From Phymorhynchus buccinoides (taxonomy: Eukaryota; Mollusca; Gastropoda; Neogastropoda; Raphitomidae), in the NCBI GenBank assembly GCA_017654935.2, contig CM065690.1, forward strand, positions 27,599,030 to 27,663,029: 64,000 nt of DNA, given 5' to 3'. The notes under the pieces were generated by a model. The model was not told the DNA's origin. It saw nothing but the letters and a program-made list of their open reading frames with translations, and did not search any database. The translations under genes and the position numbers were made by a program. Positions 30,611 through 41,544 of the stretch are shown piece after piece; positions within the stretch are counted from its first letter, which is position 1; each line of letters opens with the position of its first letter.

Positions 30611-31696
30611 ATGTTTCTGTGTGTGTGTGTGTTCACTCGGGACTGGCCTAATTATTTCCCCTTGTTCTGTGGGGACTGGGCATTTGACTAGGTTCGTAAA
30701 ATAATCACCCAAACCAAGTTATGAAGAGTTAGGCATCATTATTTTCAGAAAAGATTAGCAACACCATGCACTAAACGATCGTAAAATATCAGATTCCTTA
30801 CCTCCGTCGTTTGTCTCCTATTGACGAAAACAGCTAACACATAGAAAGAAGGAAAATTTCACATTCCGATCTTTGACCCCCCTCTACAACCAAAGCTGAA
30901 TGTAAACTATGCAATGATTGGTTCATTTCAAGAGAGGCAAGGTCAAAGCAAACTGAAAGTAGGTTATGACTACGCACCGGAAAGCTGGTTACACGCCAAA
31001 AATCAGAACCTCTTGAAAACTCTTATGAGCCGGAGCCGGGCCATTCGTCCTAAACGGTTGTGCGAGCCATGAGCCGGATCCAGCTCATTCGTCCTGAGTG
31101 TGTTAAGTACATTTGCATGCATGTACACAGTGTGTGTGTGTGTACTCATTTCTGTGTTTGAGTCCACAATATCAACTGTGCTTGCATACTGTTTCTTGTT
31201 ACAATATCCACTGAGCACTCTTTGTTACAGCTTTCATCATTTTATAGATTGTGTGTCCAAGAGCACCATTAACAATTAATATCACCTCAAATTCGCAACA
31301 AAATTATCACAAAAGAGAATAATAATAAACATCAGCTCATGAAAAGCACCCTCACCCTTAAATTCAAAAGTGTTAAATGGAGCACAATAAAGTCCAATAA
31401 AATGTTTCCAAACGTTTCACTGCCCCACTCACTCCCCACCACCCGTATCCCTTTCACCACAACAATTTATAAATAAAAATGAATGGATGACAGCGAACAG
31501 CAGCCGTGGGGGTAGGGGGGGGGGGGGGGGGGGTAGGACAAACTTAATTGGTCTATGTGAATAACATGTGCTTTTATGCATTCATTTTATGTTTTAGTTT
31601 ATAATATAATGTCTCGTCAGTTTTAGATTTAAGTGCACGCTGAAAAAAGATGTTCTTCATTTGAATTTAGAAGGCTGGTGTCAGAAAGCTATAATT
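30023..31696. other. Intergenic DNA downstream of IFT88
   Basis: A (GT)n tract lies at 30,567-30,640 and a G-rich run at 31,507-31,534. Near 30,975-31,100 there are two facing GAGCCGG/CCGGCTC-type words that may be a MITE remnant. The 3' untranslated region of IFT88 should occupy the right end of this segment. No other gene is seen. Confidence 0.5.
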
Positions 31697-31830
31697 TTAA
31701 TCTGGTAGCAAATCATCTCCCAAGTCGTCATCTCCAAAATCGTCGTCTTTCGCTTCTTTCTTTTTGGGGGCCGTTCTGGGTCGTTCGGCCTCACTGGCGG
31801 CAGGACCAAGCGGATCGCTGTAGGACGCGT
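31697..31830 (-). CDS. IFT88: IFT88 exon Q (last coding exon)
   Basis: Codes for the acidic C-terminal tail: DASYSDPLGP, a Lys-rich stretch, then DDDFGDDDLGDDLLPD and the stop TAA (31,699-31,697). The acceptor CCCCCAG lies just above 31,830. The same acceptor and the first exon bases recur in the 68-bp array directly upstream. Confidence 0.95.
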
Positions 31831-32640
31831 CTGGGGGAAATATGTGCAAAGAGAACAAGTAGGAAACAACGTAAAAAGTAAAAGAAAATAGGATGCATCT
31901 GGGGGAAATACGTGCAAAGAGAACAAGTAGGAAACAATGTAAAAAGTAAAAGAAAATAGGATGCGTCTGGGGGAAATACGTGCAAAGAGAACAAGTAGGA
32001 AACAATGTAAAAAGTAAAAGAAAATAGGATGCGTCTGGGGGAAATACGTGCAAAGAGAACAAGTAGGAAACAATGTAAAAAGTAAAAGAAAATAGGATGC
32101 GTCTGGGGGAAATACGTGCAAAGAGAACAAGTAGGAAACAATGTAAAAAGTAAAAGAAAATAGGATGCGTCTGGGGGAAATACGTGCAAAGAGAACAAGT
32201 AGGAAACAATGTAAAAAGTAAAAGAAAATAGGATGCGTCTGGGGGAAATATGTGCAAAGAGAACAAGTAGGAAACAATGTAAAAAGTAAAAGAAAATAGG
32301 ATGCGTCTGGGGGAAATACGTGCAAAGAGAACAAGTAGGAAACAATGTAAAAAGTAAAAGAAAATAGGATGCGTCTGGGGGAAATATGTGCAAAGAGAAC
32401 AAGTAGGAAACAATGTAAAAAGTAAAAGAAAATAGGATGCATCTGGGGGAAATACGTGCAAAGAGAACAAGTAGGAAACAATGTAAAAAGTAAAAGAAAA
32501 TAGAATGCGTCTGGGGGAAATACGTGCAAAGAGAACAAGTAGGAAACAACGTAAAAAGTAAAAGAAAATAGGATGCGTCTGGGGGAAATATGTGCAAAGA
32601 GAACAAGTAGGAAACAATGTAAAAAGTAAAAGAAAATGAT
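31831..32640. repeat. 68-bp tandem array of the exon Q splice acceptor, about 12 units
   Basis: Each unit read on the - strand holds a pyrimidine-rich tract, a CCCCCAG acceptor and about seven exon-like bases (ACGCATC or a variant). The words gcgtctgggggaaatacgtg recur every 68 bases with very few changes. All three - strand frames are open, giving false hydrophobic ORFs of 270-380 residues. Confidence 0.97.
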
Positions 32641-32820
32641 CAAAACCTAGGAAAGACAAGACAAAAAACAAACAGAAAACTATGAAAGATGAAAGAAAAA
32701 TGATTAAGTAATAAATTAAGGTTGATAAGCAAAGTTTAAATGTCGTGTTATACATTGAAAGAAGTAAAATATATTTTCTAATATATATTAGCAATTTCTT
32801 GTTCATAAAAAAAGCCTTAA

Positions 32821-33058
32821 CCCTTTCGCCGCCAGCCATTTTTCAGAAAAAAAATTCCATTAAACTTACCTGGGTAGAGAAAAAGATATCTCTGTAATAT
32901 TGGGGATTCCTCTGTGACATTTTTAAAGTAAGGCCTATCCTTACCTCCCAAAATTAAGACAATAGGTTCTTTGGATAACAGACCCTGATTTGATGCCTTT
33001 TAGTGACATCGGTGTTAAATCATTGTGGTGCAAAAATGCGACGTTGGCGGGGAAAGGG
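32821..33058. mobile_element. piggyBac-like MITE, copy 2 (TTAA target duplication)
   Basis: 238 bp between TTAA at 32,817-32,820 and TTAA at 33,059-33,062. The ends are CCCTTTCGCCGCC and its inverse. Same family as 25,782-26,017. It lies in the intron between exons P and Q of IFT88. Confidence 0.88.
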
Positions 33059-33112
33059 TTAAATATGATACAAATTCTTACAGACATAATTTCTTAACTT
33101 TGATTCACTTAC

Positions 33113-33229
33113 CAATTTCTGCTTTCTGGGTGGCCTCAAAAGGTTTACCATCGTCCTTTTTATCAAAGACGGGTACAGGTCTTTTTCGCTCGCGCAACGG
33201 TTTGCTCAGTGAATCAGCGCTGTCTTGTT
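33113..33229 (-). CDS. IFT88: IFT88 exon P
   Basis: 117 bases; acceptor CAG above 33,229 and donor GTAAGT below 33,113. Codes for a polar, basic linker (SKPLRERKRPVPVFDKKDDG) between the last TPR-like helices and the acidic tail. It joins exon O by completing a Gly codon and exon Q by completing an Asp codon. Confidence 0.88.
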
Positions 33230-33345
33230 CTGGAAATAGTTTCAAAGCTCGGTCAGTAAATTAGCCTGTCCTAATGAGAATATAAAGCCACGGCGCACCA
33301 CACTACCTCAAAATTCTGTTTGAACTGAACATTAGGGTAAAGAAA

Positions 33346-33775
33346 TACACCGTATTTTACGGACTATAAGGCGATACTTTTTTGTTACTAGACTGAGACC
33401 CCTGCGCCTTGTATTTAATAATGTGACTGATAATATAGTAAGGAACTATAATAACAAAATCTTAATTCTGTGTAAAATTTGGGGGGTGCACATTATAATG
33501 TGACTGACTGATAATATAGTAAGGAACTATAATAACAAAGTCTGAATTCTGTGTAAAATTTGGGGGGTGCACATTATAATGTGACTGACTGATAATATAG
33601 TAAGGAACTATAATAACAAAGTCTGAATTCTGTGTAAAATTTGGGGGGTGCACATTATAATGTGACTGACTGATAATATAGTAAGGAACTATAATAACAA
33701 AGTCTGAATTCTGTGTAAAATTTGGGGGGTGCGCATTATAATCAGGTGCGCTTTGTAGTCCGTAAAATATGGTAC
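33346..33775. mobile_element. MITE with terminal inverted repeats and an internal 81-bp array
   Basis: The outer ends accgtattttacggactataa and (inverse) ttgtagtccgtaaaatatgg match as terminal inverted repeats. The interior consists of four 81-bp units (gtgactgactgataatatag at 33,500, 33,581 and 33,662, with an earlier partial unit). Lies in an IFT88 intron. Confidence 0.85.
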
Positions 33776-34271
33776 CTGTTAACTCTAACAGTTACAGAGA
33801 CAAAGAGAAAGACAGAAAGAGATAGAAAGAGAGATAAACAGAGAGAGAGAGAGAGACATATAGAAAAAACAAAACACTAGCCAACGCATAAATGTTTTTA
33901 AATTCAAGAATCAGGTTGAGTAAAATGGTCTGTATCCATTGCAACCAAACCTTTGGCACATCAAGAAATTAAAAATATAATTGTTTCCGTTTTGTTTTTC
34001 TTTCTTTTGTACTTTCATCAGCATGAAAATCGCTTTTCAATGTGATATCTGTAAATTGGAAACAGGCAATTAGAAGATGTTATATACCATGTGAATATTT
34101 ATTTTCTAGTTGTTGTTTTTCTAAACCAAGCTTTCAGCCTTTCATAATCACTGAATCATGTAAAGGGATGCTTTATTTTTGTAAAGCTGAAACCCTTGCT
34201 GTCTTTAGACTGATAATTCCTTTTAACAACTGTCATTTTACCATTCATTCAAACAAATTTCCCTCAATTCA

Positions 34272-34275
<4 letters not shown>

Positions 34276-34330
<55 letters not shown>
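34276..34330. repeat. (CT)n microsatellite
   Basis: Uninterrupted CT tract in the intron below exon O. Confidence 0.95.
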
Positions 34331-34334
<4 letters not shown>

Positions 34335-34605
34335 GCATTAATACACAAAGCATTCAAGCTTGGATTGATAAACAAACAATGCAAGCTAAGTTGGTGTCTT
34401 CACTATGTTGATTTTCCAACATACGGTACACAACATAGATGAGGGTGGATTTGTGACTTAGGCTAGTGACATCAAATAAAATTAAAAACAAAGGAATAAG
34501 AGCACACAACAGTAGTGACAACATCAAAAACAACAACATCAGCAACAATCCACCTAGCAACAATAACAAACAATAAAGTGTCGACTGAAATGAATAGATA
34601 TTTAC

Positions 34606-34639
34606 CATTAGAAGCGTCCTCTTGCCCTTCACCCGATTT
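34606..34639 (-). CDS. IFT88: IFT88 exon O (34 bp)
   Basis: Acceptor TTTTCAG above 34,639 and donor GTAAAT below 34,606. Codes for KSGEGQEDASN, which corresponds in position to the polar segment after the last helical repeat of vertebrate IFT88. Phases fit both neighbours. The most weakly supported exon, because it is short; another small exon could lie between N and O. Confidence 0.75.
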
Positions 34640-34839
34640 CTGAAAAGCATGAAAGTAAATTCTGATTTATAACAGAAACGTGAAATATCAGCCAAGGCTA
34701 CATCATTATATCACATACATGGGAATCACATTGGAGGCCAGTGTGAGTGAATAATGATGCATGAACTTGAGAGTGACTATATTATTGTAAGCAAAACTGG
34801 CAGACCACTATTATATTGGTCATGATATAGGTACAGACA

Positions 34840-35029
34840 CACACACAATCTCTCTCTGTCTCTCTCTCTTCTCTCACACATACACAATCTCTCTCTCCCT
34901 CTCTCTCTCTCTCCCTCTCTCTCTCTCTATCATCACACACACACACAAATCTCTCTCCCCCCCTCTCTCTCTATCTCAAACACACACACACACACTCTCT
35001 CTCCCTCTCACACACACACACACTCTCTG

Positions 35030-35100
<71 letters not shown>
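34840..35100. repeat. Compound (CT)n/(CA)n microsatellites
   Basis: Alternating blocks of CT and CA repeats ending in a long CA tract (35,040-35,100). Intronic. Confidence 0.95.
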
Positions 35101-35103
<3 letters not shown>

Positions 35104-35315
35104 TACATAGGAGGAAGGAAATCTCTCACACACATGCACACACACACATATATCACATGGTCAAATTTTAACATGAGGACAGCCCAAACATGGCCTTAGT
35201 TGTCGACAGGGCTGTAAACAATTAATATAATTTAACTCTCTCTGTCTCTCTCTCTCTTGCCCCAACACTCTACCCACGGACTAAAGCTACACCACTGCAC
35301 CAGCGTGCTTCCTAC

Positions 35316-35413
35316 CAGGGCCCTGGCTTTCTCTGCCTTCTTCAGCTTGGTGGCGTAGTCCTGGGCCTCCTTCATGCCAAGGTCTGTGCACAGCCGCACC
35401 AGGAACTTCAGAC
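35316..35413 (-). CDS. IFT88: IFT88 exon N
   Basis: 98 bases; acceptor CACAG above 35,413 and donor GTAGGA below 35,316. Codes for LKFLVRLCTDLGMKEAQDYA followed by a Lys-rich helix (KLKKAEKARAL), the end of the helical repeat region in IFT88. Confidence 0.93.
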
Positions 35414-35559
35414 CTGTGTCACGGATAAAGGTCATGCTTGAGTGACAGAGTGTGTATGCTGTCTATACAAGTTCATAACTTTGGGTGAATGTGTGTATTG
35501 GGTGTACATGCCTGTGTGTGTACATCAGACATCAGGCATCAGGCATCAGAATAGTCTGA

Positions 35560-36180
35560 AGTCAAATTCTCTTAAAACTGTGGTAAACGGGACATCAAGG
35601 CCTCAGACAGTAGAGGAACAACACTAAAATCAGTTCCCAACATGACCAAAAAGGCTTTATGTGGTAAGAAGTCACTTTTAAAACGCTTTTTAACAGAAAA
35701 GATAAGACTCAGTTTAAAGTCAAAACCTCTGACAGAAGAAGCCAATCCTCTGTCAGAAATTCTTAATCCTCTGAAGTTTGCAAATCCTCTGACAATTCTG
35801 ATGCCTGGTACATCTATAGGCCTCTGTGTGTGATAAACAAGCAATGTACTGTCAGACAGGCCTGACGAACAATCGTCAGTCAAGGTGGACTGACAGACAA
35901 TGTGTATACAATTGGACAGGACTGATAAAGAGATAGTTAATGATCGGACAGGACTGACAAATGGGCAATACATCATTGGACAGAACTGACAGACAGTCTA
36001 GTGTCAGACAAGACTGACAACCTTTTGTTGAAGAGGACTGACAGACAGTGTACAATTGGACAGGTCTGATGAATAATCTACTGTCAGATAGGAGTAACAA
36101 ACGGACAATCTACTGTTACAACTGACGAACAGACAATCTACTGTTAGACAGGACTGCCAGACAGGTAATCTAATGGCAAC
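35560..36180. repeat. Degenerate CTGACAGACA-type repeats
   Basis: Loose repeats of 'ggactgacagacaatctactgtcagacagg' and relatives lead into the regular 80-bp array that follows. They may be old, decayed units of it. Confidence 0.6.
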
Positions 36181-37141
36181 AAATAAACAGTGCATTGACA
36201 CTCGAGGACTGATGGAGAGGACTAGGACAGACCGACACTCTGATGACAGACAGGTCGAACAAAGAGACAGTGCACTGACACTCGACGACTGTTGGAGAGG
36301 ACTAGGACAGACAGACACTCTGATGACAGACAGGTCGAACAAAGAGACAGTGCACTGACACTCGAGGACTGTTGGAGAGGACTAGGATAGACAGACACTC
36401 TGATGACAGACAGGTCGAACAAAGAGACAGTGCACTGACACTCGACGACTGTTGGAGAGGACTAGGACAGACAGACACTCTGATGACAGACAGGTCGAAC
36501 AAAGAGACAGTGCACTGACACTCGAGGACTGTTGGAGAGGACTAGGACAGACAGACACTCTGATGACAGACAGGTCGAACAAAGAGACAGTGCACTGACA
36601 CTCGAGGACTGTTGGAGAGGACTAGGACAGACACTCTGATGACAGACAGGTCAAACAAAGAGACAGTGCACTGACACTCAAGGACTTATGGAGAGGACTA
36701 GGACAGAAAAATACTCCGACGACAGACAGGTCGAACAAAGAAACAGTGCACTGACACTCAAGGACAGTTGGAGAGGACTAGGACATACATATACTCCGAC
36801 GAGACAGGTCGAACAAAGAGACAGTGCACTGACACTCAAGGACAGTTGGAGAGGACTAGGACAGACAGACACTCTGATGACAGACAGGTCGAACAAAGAG
36901 ACAGTGCACTGACACTCAAGGACAGTTGGAGAGGACTAGGACAGACAGACACTCTGATGACAGACAGGTCGAACAAAGAGACAGTGCACTGACACTCGAG
37001 GACTGTTGGAGACGACTAGGACAGACAAATACTCTGATGACAGATTGATTGAACAAAGAGACAGTGCACTGACACACGAGGACTGTTGGAGAGGACTAGG
37101 ACAGACAGACACTCCGACGACAGACAGGTCGAACAAAAGAG
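36181..37141. repeat. 80-bp tandem array seeded by the exon M donor, about 12 units
   Basis: Each unit contains aaagagacagtgcactgaca followed by ctcga, which is exactly the end of exon M and its donor (the - strand reads TCGAGT|GTCAGTGCACTG), plus about 55 bases of satellite sequence (ggactgttggagaggactag...). Period 80 bases, few differences. Confidence 0.92.
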
Positions 37142-37415
37142 CAGATCTGCCTACCCTCAATTTCTTTTTTAGGAACTCCACGAAATATAATTCTGTACTT
37201 TTTCTCAAAATTCCGTATTTTGCAAGGAGACCCAAAAACGGAACATTACAGAACATTAAACCGCCATGCGAAATTACGAAAAACACTTGAGTTTGACCGA
37301 TCTTAGAAGACCTTAAGTTCGAATTTTTGCCGTATTCATTTTCCATTTACCGTACTGCAGTACAGCTCAAAATCGTGTACAAAATACGGAAAAATCGTAT
37401 GGGTAGGCAGGTCTG
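37142..37415. mobile_element. 274-bp MITE inserted in the exon M array
   Basis: Terminal inverted repeats cagatctgcctaccc and gggtaggcaggtctg; AAAGAG is repeated at 37,136-37,141 and 37,416-37,421 as target duplication. It separates exon M from the rest of the array. No ORF of its own. Confidence 0.82.
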
Positions 37416-37434
37416 AAAGAGACAGTGCACTGAC

Positions 37435-37553
37435 ACTCGATGTTGTCTGGGAACTTCTTGTGGATGAACTTGTACACCTCCAGGGCCTTGTGGTAGTTGC
37501 CGGTGCGGCGGTGACAGCTGGCCGTCATCAGGTGCCACTTCACCTGGCTGGGC
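37435..37553 (-). CDS. IFT88: IFT88 exon M
   Basis: 119 bases; acceptor CACAG above 37,553 and donor GTCAGT below 37,435. Codes for a TPR: QVKWHLMTASCHRRTGNYHK, ALEVYKFIHKKFPDNIE. The donor is GTCAGT, not the usual GTAAGT or GTGAGT, and it is this donor that is copied in the 80-bp array. Confidence 0.94.
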
Positions 37554-37677
37554 CTGTGTACAGGGCAACGACAACACAGCACCGTGAGTCACGACATCCC
37601 TCAAATTGAAAACTAAGAGCTACCACAACTATTATTATGTTTTTGTTTGTGGGTGTTAGTGTGTAGTAAAACTAAGG

Positions 37678-37832
37678 CTGGGCCTGTATTCACGTTGAGA
37701 TAGCATGAGACTTAGCATGATGCTAACTTAGAAGCTCTTCCAATGTCCTATAGGATTTAATAGGACTTTTGGAAGAGCTTCTAAGTTAGCATCATGCTAA
37801 GTCTCATGCTATCTCAATGTGAATACAGGCCC
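37678..37832. mobile_element. 155-bp palindromic MITE
   Basis: gggcctgtattcac at the left end pairs with gtgaatacaggccc at the right; nearly the whole element folds on itself, with the loop near 37,755. Non-coding, in an IFT88 intron. Confidence 0.85.
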
Positions 37833-38597
37833 AGTGTACTAAGGATGTTCTGGAAACCCATGCGCAATTCGTAAATAAGTAAAAGAAAGAAGGGAAAAAA
37901 TATACACACGTGTCCGTATTTCCCCTAATCCGTATATTTGTTTCTTTCTTTCTTTTACTTATCGATTATTTATTCCGCGCAGAAAATCCGGATGTACTGT
38001 GTACCAGGCCTAAGAGGTAAAAAACAAAAAGTGTTAAGGACGAAGAGATGAGGACGAGGAGAAGGAAGAGGATAGCAATGCAGCTCCTGCTGCTGCTGCT
38101 GATGATAATGACAACGATGACGATGCTGGAAATGGTGATGCTGACAATAATGGTAATGCTGACAATGATGATTATGATAATAACGATGAAAACAAAAACT
38201 TAACAAAGATATAACGATGATAACGATGACATTTCACAGATTGGATTGTAGAGGGGAAGTGTTGTTTTTTGCTCCTTTTGCTATCTTTGCTGTTTGTTGT
38301 TTTCTTGTGTGTCTGTGTTGATAAAGGCGCATTCGCCGAAATATCCAGATGTTTTGTTGTGTCTCGGGTGAATGAAATAACGTCACTTTACACTTGTTGT
38401 GTGCCTGTTTGTTTGCTGCATGATAACAATGATAATAACGACAACAATGATTATAGTCATATTCTCTTGATAACAGAGGCAGTGTGCTTCACATGAAAAA
38501 CAAATATGCAATCGATAAAGTGACCAATGAAATGAAAATCTTTACCACACTACTCTAAGAAAGCTGAGCCGACAGAATATAAAACCTTGTTACTTAC

Positions 38598-38713
38598 TGA
38601 ACGAGGGCTGCTCTTTCAAAGTAGTGTACGGCTTTCTCGCAGAACTGGGAATCGATGTAGTAAGCACCCAGCCATTCTATGACAGGGATGTGGCTCGGGA
38701 GGTATCGGTAAGA
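38598..38713 (-). CDS. IFT88: IFT88 exon L
   Basis: 116 bases; acceptor TTCCAG above 38,713 and donor GTAAGT below 38,598. Codes for SYRYLPSHIPVIEWLGAYYI and DSQFCEKAVHYFERAALV, a TPR unit typical of IFT88. The exon ends within a Gln codon completed by exon M. Confidence 0.95.
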
Positions 38714-38929
38714 CTGGAATATCGTGGAACATAATTATTGTAAATAAACATGGAAATATAGGAAGTGTGTACGCGTGTGCATGCTCGCTTGCAACTACAT
38801 ACTTGCATGCACACACATGCGTTTGCACGCACAGACGTGTGTGTGCGTGCAAACTGCCTAAGGAGAAGAAGAAGAAGAAACATATATTCACAAACATACA
38901 CACACGCACATTCACTCATAAACCCTCCA

Positions 38930-39265
38930 CAAGACTCTCCCCGTGGGATACCAGGGGGTCTTTTGTACAAATAGTTCCCCCATCTTCTGGAAGTTCTGTG
39001 CTTGTAACTTCCTCTAATCTGTCACTATCTTTGACTCTGCCTTTTCCCTTTACTTTCTGTCATCTACTATCTTTCTGACTTATTGGCTCATTCTCCTGCC
39101 TTTTTTCCACCCACAAAAAAATCTTCCAAATATTTTCTCCTTTGAGCTCCTCCGAAATCGGAGTGTGTTGGCTGTATGCAGCGGGGAGACCAGTGAAAAC
39201 TGAAAACCGGACACACACGTACCTTACCCATTATGGCCAAATGGCCTGGGAACGCTGAAGAAGAA
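38930..39265 (+). mobile_element. SINE-like dispersed repeat, family R1 (subfamily b)
   Basis: The 5' half matches subfamily a (tacaaatagttcccccatct, gtgcttgtaacttcctctaa), but the 3' half differs: 'gagctcctccgaaatcgg', 'cagcggggagaccagtgaaa', ending in gaagaagaa. Copies of b on the - strand: 56,955-57,165 (3' part) and 58,180-58,500. Confidence 0.7.
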
Positions 39266-39274
39266 GAAAGAAGA

Positions 39275-41105
39275 AGCTCACATCAATGTAGTACTGGAAG
39301 ACTTGAGATGTGTCTCCTTCATTGCTAATTACGTAATTCAGAGAAAGGCAAAGAGAAGGAAAGGGGTGCATAAAAAAAAAAATAGCTCACATCAAGGTAG
39401 TACTGGAAGACTTGAGATGTGTCTCCTTCATTGCTAATTACATCATTCAGAGACAGACAACGAGAAGGAAAGGGGTCATAAAAATGAAAAAACAGCTCAC
39501 ATCGAGGAAGTACTGGAAGACTTGAGATGTGTCTCCTTCATTGCTAATTACATCATTCAGAGAGAGGCAACGAGAAGGAAAGGGGTCATAAAAAGGAAAA
39601 AACAGCTCACATCAAAGTAGTACTGGAAGACTTGAGATGTGTCTCCTTCATTGCTAATTACATCATTCAGAGAGAGGCAACGAGAAGGAAAGGGGTCATA
39701 AAAAGGAAAACAACAGCTCACATCAAAGTAGTACTGGAAGACTTGAGATGTGTCTCCTTCATTGCTAATTCAGACCTGTTTAATCTACTCTTTTCGAGTA
39801 GTATTCTACTCAATTTGGACCTCTACTACTCTTCAAAATTGAAAATAATGTTCTAATTACTCATTTTCAGTGAACATTGTTTGATGGTTTAATGAATAAA
39901 ACTACACATTTTTATCCAAAACTACTCATTTCAGCTATCCAGACTACTCAAGACTTGTGTAGGGGGTAAACAGGTATGCTAATTATTACATCATTCAGAG
40001 AGAGACAAAGAGAAGGAAAGGGGTGCATAAAAAGGAAAAAAACAGTTCACGTCATAGTAGTACTGGATGGCCTGGGATTTGCCTCCGTCACTTTCACAGA
40101 TTTTACATCGTAATACTACTCGAAGGCCTGAGATTTGACTATATCATGGTTATAGATTTTACCGAGAGAGGGAGGGAGAGACAGAGAAAGAGAGAGATGA
40201 AGAGAGAGAGAGACAGAGAGAAAGAGAGAGGCAGAATCAAGCTGATATCACAGGAGTACTGGAAGATCTGAGATTTGACTATATCACGGTCATAAATTTC
40301 GCCCAGAGAGAGAGAGAGAAAGAGAGGGAGAGACAGAGAAAGTGAGAGATGAAGAGTGAGAGAGAGATCAGAGAGAGAAAGAAATTACAGAATCAGGCTG
40401 ATAACACAGGAGTACTGGAAGATCTGAGATTTGACTATATCACGGTCATAGATTTCACACCACCGCAGAGAGAGAGAGAGAGAGAGAGAAACAAAACTAA
40501 GGAAAAATGAGAGAGGGGCAGAGAGGGCTAGAAAGAGGAAGAATCAGGCTGACATCCACAGGAGTACTGGAAGATCTGAGATTTGACTATATCACGGTCA
40601 TAGATTTCACCCACAGAGAGAGAGAGAAAGAGAGGGAGAGACAGAGAAAGAGAGAGATGAGAGTGAGAGAGAGAGAGAGAGAGAAAGAGGAAGAATCAGG
40701 CTGATATTACAGGAGTACTGGAAGATCTGAGATTTGACTATATCACGGTCATAGATTTCACCCAGAGAGAGAGAGAGAGAAAAAGAGAGGGAGAGACAGA
40801 GAAAGTGAGAGATGAAGAGTGAGAGAGAGACAGAGAGAGAAAGAAAGAGGAAGAATCAGGCTGATATTAGGTATTAGGTATTAGGTACTTTATAGTCACA
40901 GAGGCGTCTCTGTGAAATTCGGGTTGCTCCCACATGGAGAGCGCGTCGCAGCCAGAGGCGCGCCACCCAGAGACAGATAAAAAAATTTGCATGCGATTTA
41001 TGTGTGACTGATGAGGAAGGAAGAGACAGGGTGGGTAAATTTTGACCAAATGACAACTTTTTCGTTGCCACTGGGTTTAACGTATGCTAAGTGCATGGGC
41101 ACACG

Positions 41106-41136
<31 letters not shown>

Positions 41137-41481
41137 TCCACGTTCAGACCGTAAGGCCTAGTGCAAAGTGAGAGGAAAAAATGCCCTGTACCCAGGTTCG
41201 AACTCGGGTTTACTTGACACGAAGCGAACGCGCTACCACTGTGCCACTCTACACCATAACAGGAGTACTGGAAGATCTGAGATTTGACTATATCACGGTC
41301 ATAAATTTCACCGAGAGAGAGAGAGAGAGAGAAAGAGAGGGAGAGACAGAGAAAGTGAGAGATGAAGAGTGAGAGAGAGACAGAGAGAGAAAGAAAGAGG
41401 AAGAATCAGGCTGACATCTACAGGAGTACTGAAAGGTCTGAGATTTGACTATACCACGGTCATAGATTTCACCAGGAGTAG

Positions 41482-41490
<9 letters not shown>
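39275..41490. repeat. Two arrays of degenerate copies of the exon K 3' end and donor
   Basis: About five units of ~110 bp (39,275-39,770) contain 'gctcacatcaaagtagtact' then 'ggaagacttgagatgtgtctcc', and about eight units (40,045-41,490, spaced 60-155 bp or more) contain 'gagtactggaagatctgaga' with GA-rich spacers. Both match the last about 35 bases of exon K plus its donor (ggctcacatcgtagtagtac, then tggaaggcttgggacttgtc). A SINE interrupts the second array. Confidence 0.85.
40866..41256 (-). mobile_element. tRNA-derived SINE, full length
   Basis: On the - strand it starts with a tRNA-like head: A box TGGCACAGTGGT and B box GAGTTCGAACC about 45 bases apart. A ~200-bp body follows (including cacagagacgcctctgtga-type sequence), and it ends in a short repeated tail (TACCTAAT)n. 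A 5'-truncated copy lies at 61,115-61,275 on the + strand. Confidence 0.88.
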
Positions 41491-41514
<24 letters not shown>

Positions 41515-41544
41515 GAAGAAAGAAAGATAAAGATTCAGGCTCAC

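Noticed and set aside
31681..32839. ORFs of 271-380 residues, rich in Phe/Leu/Ser
   Set aside because: Three frames of the 68-bp acceptor array are open by chance. Only the last 44 codons (exon Q) are real coding sequence.
34640..35315. A further IFT88 exon between N and O
   Set aside because: Vertebrate IFT88 has more residues here, but I found no segment with both splice sites and fitting phase; the direct join N-O is in frame.
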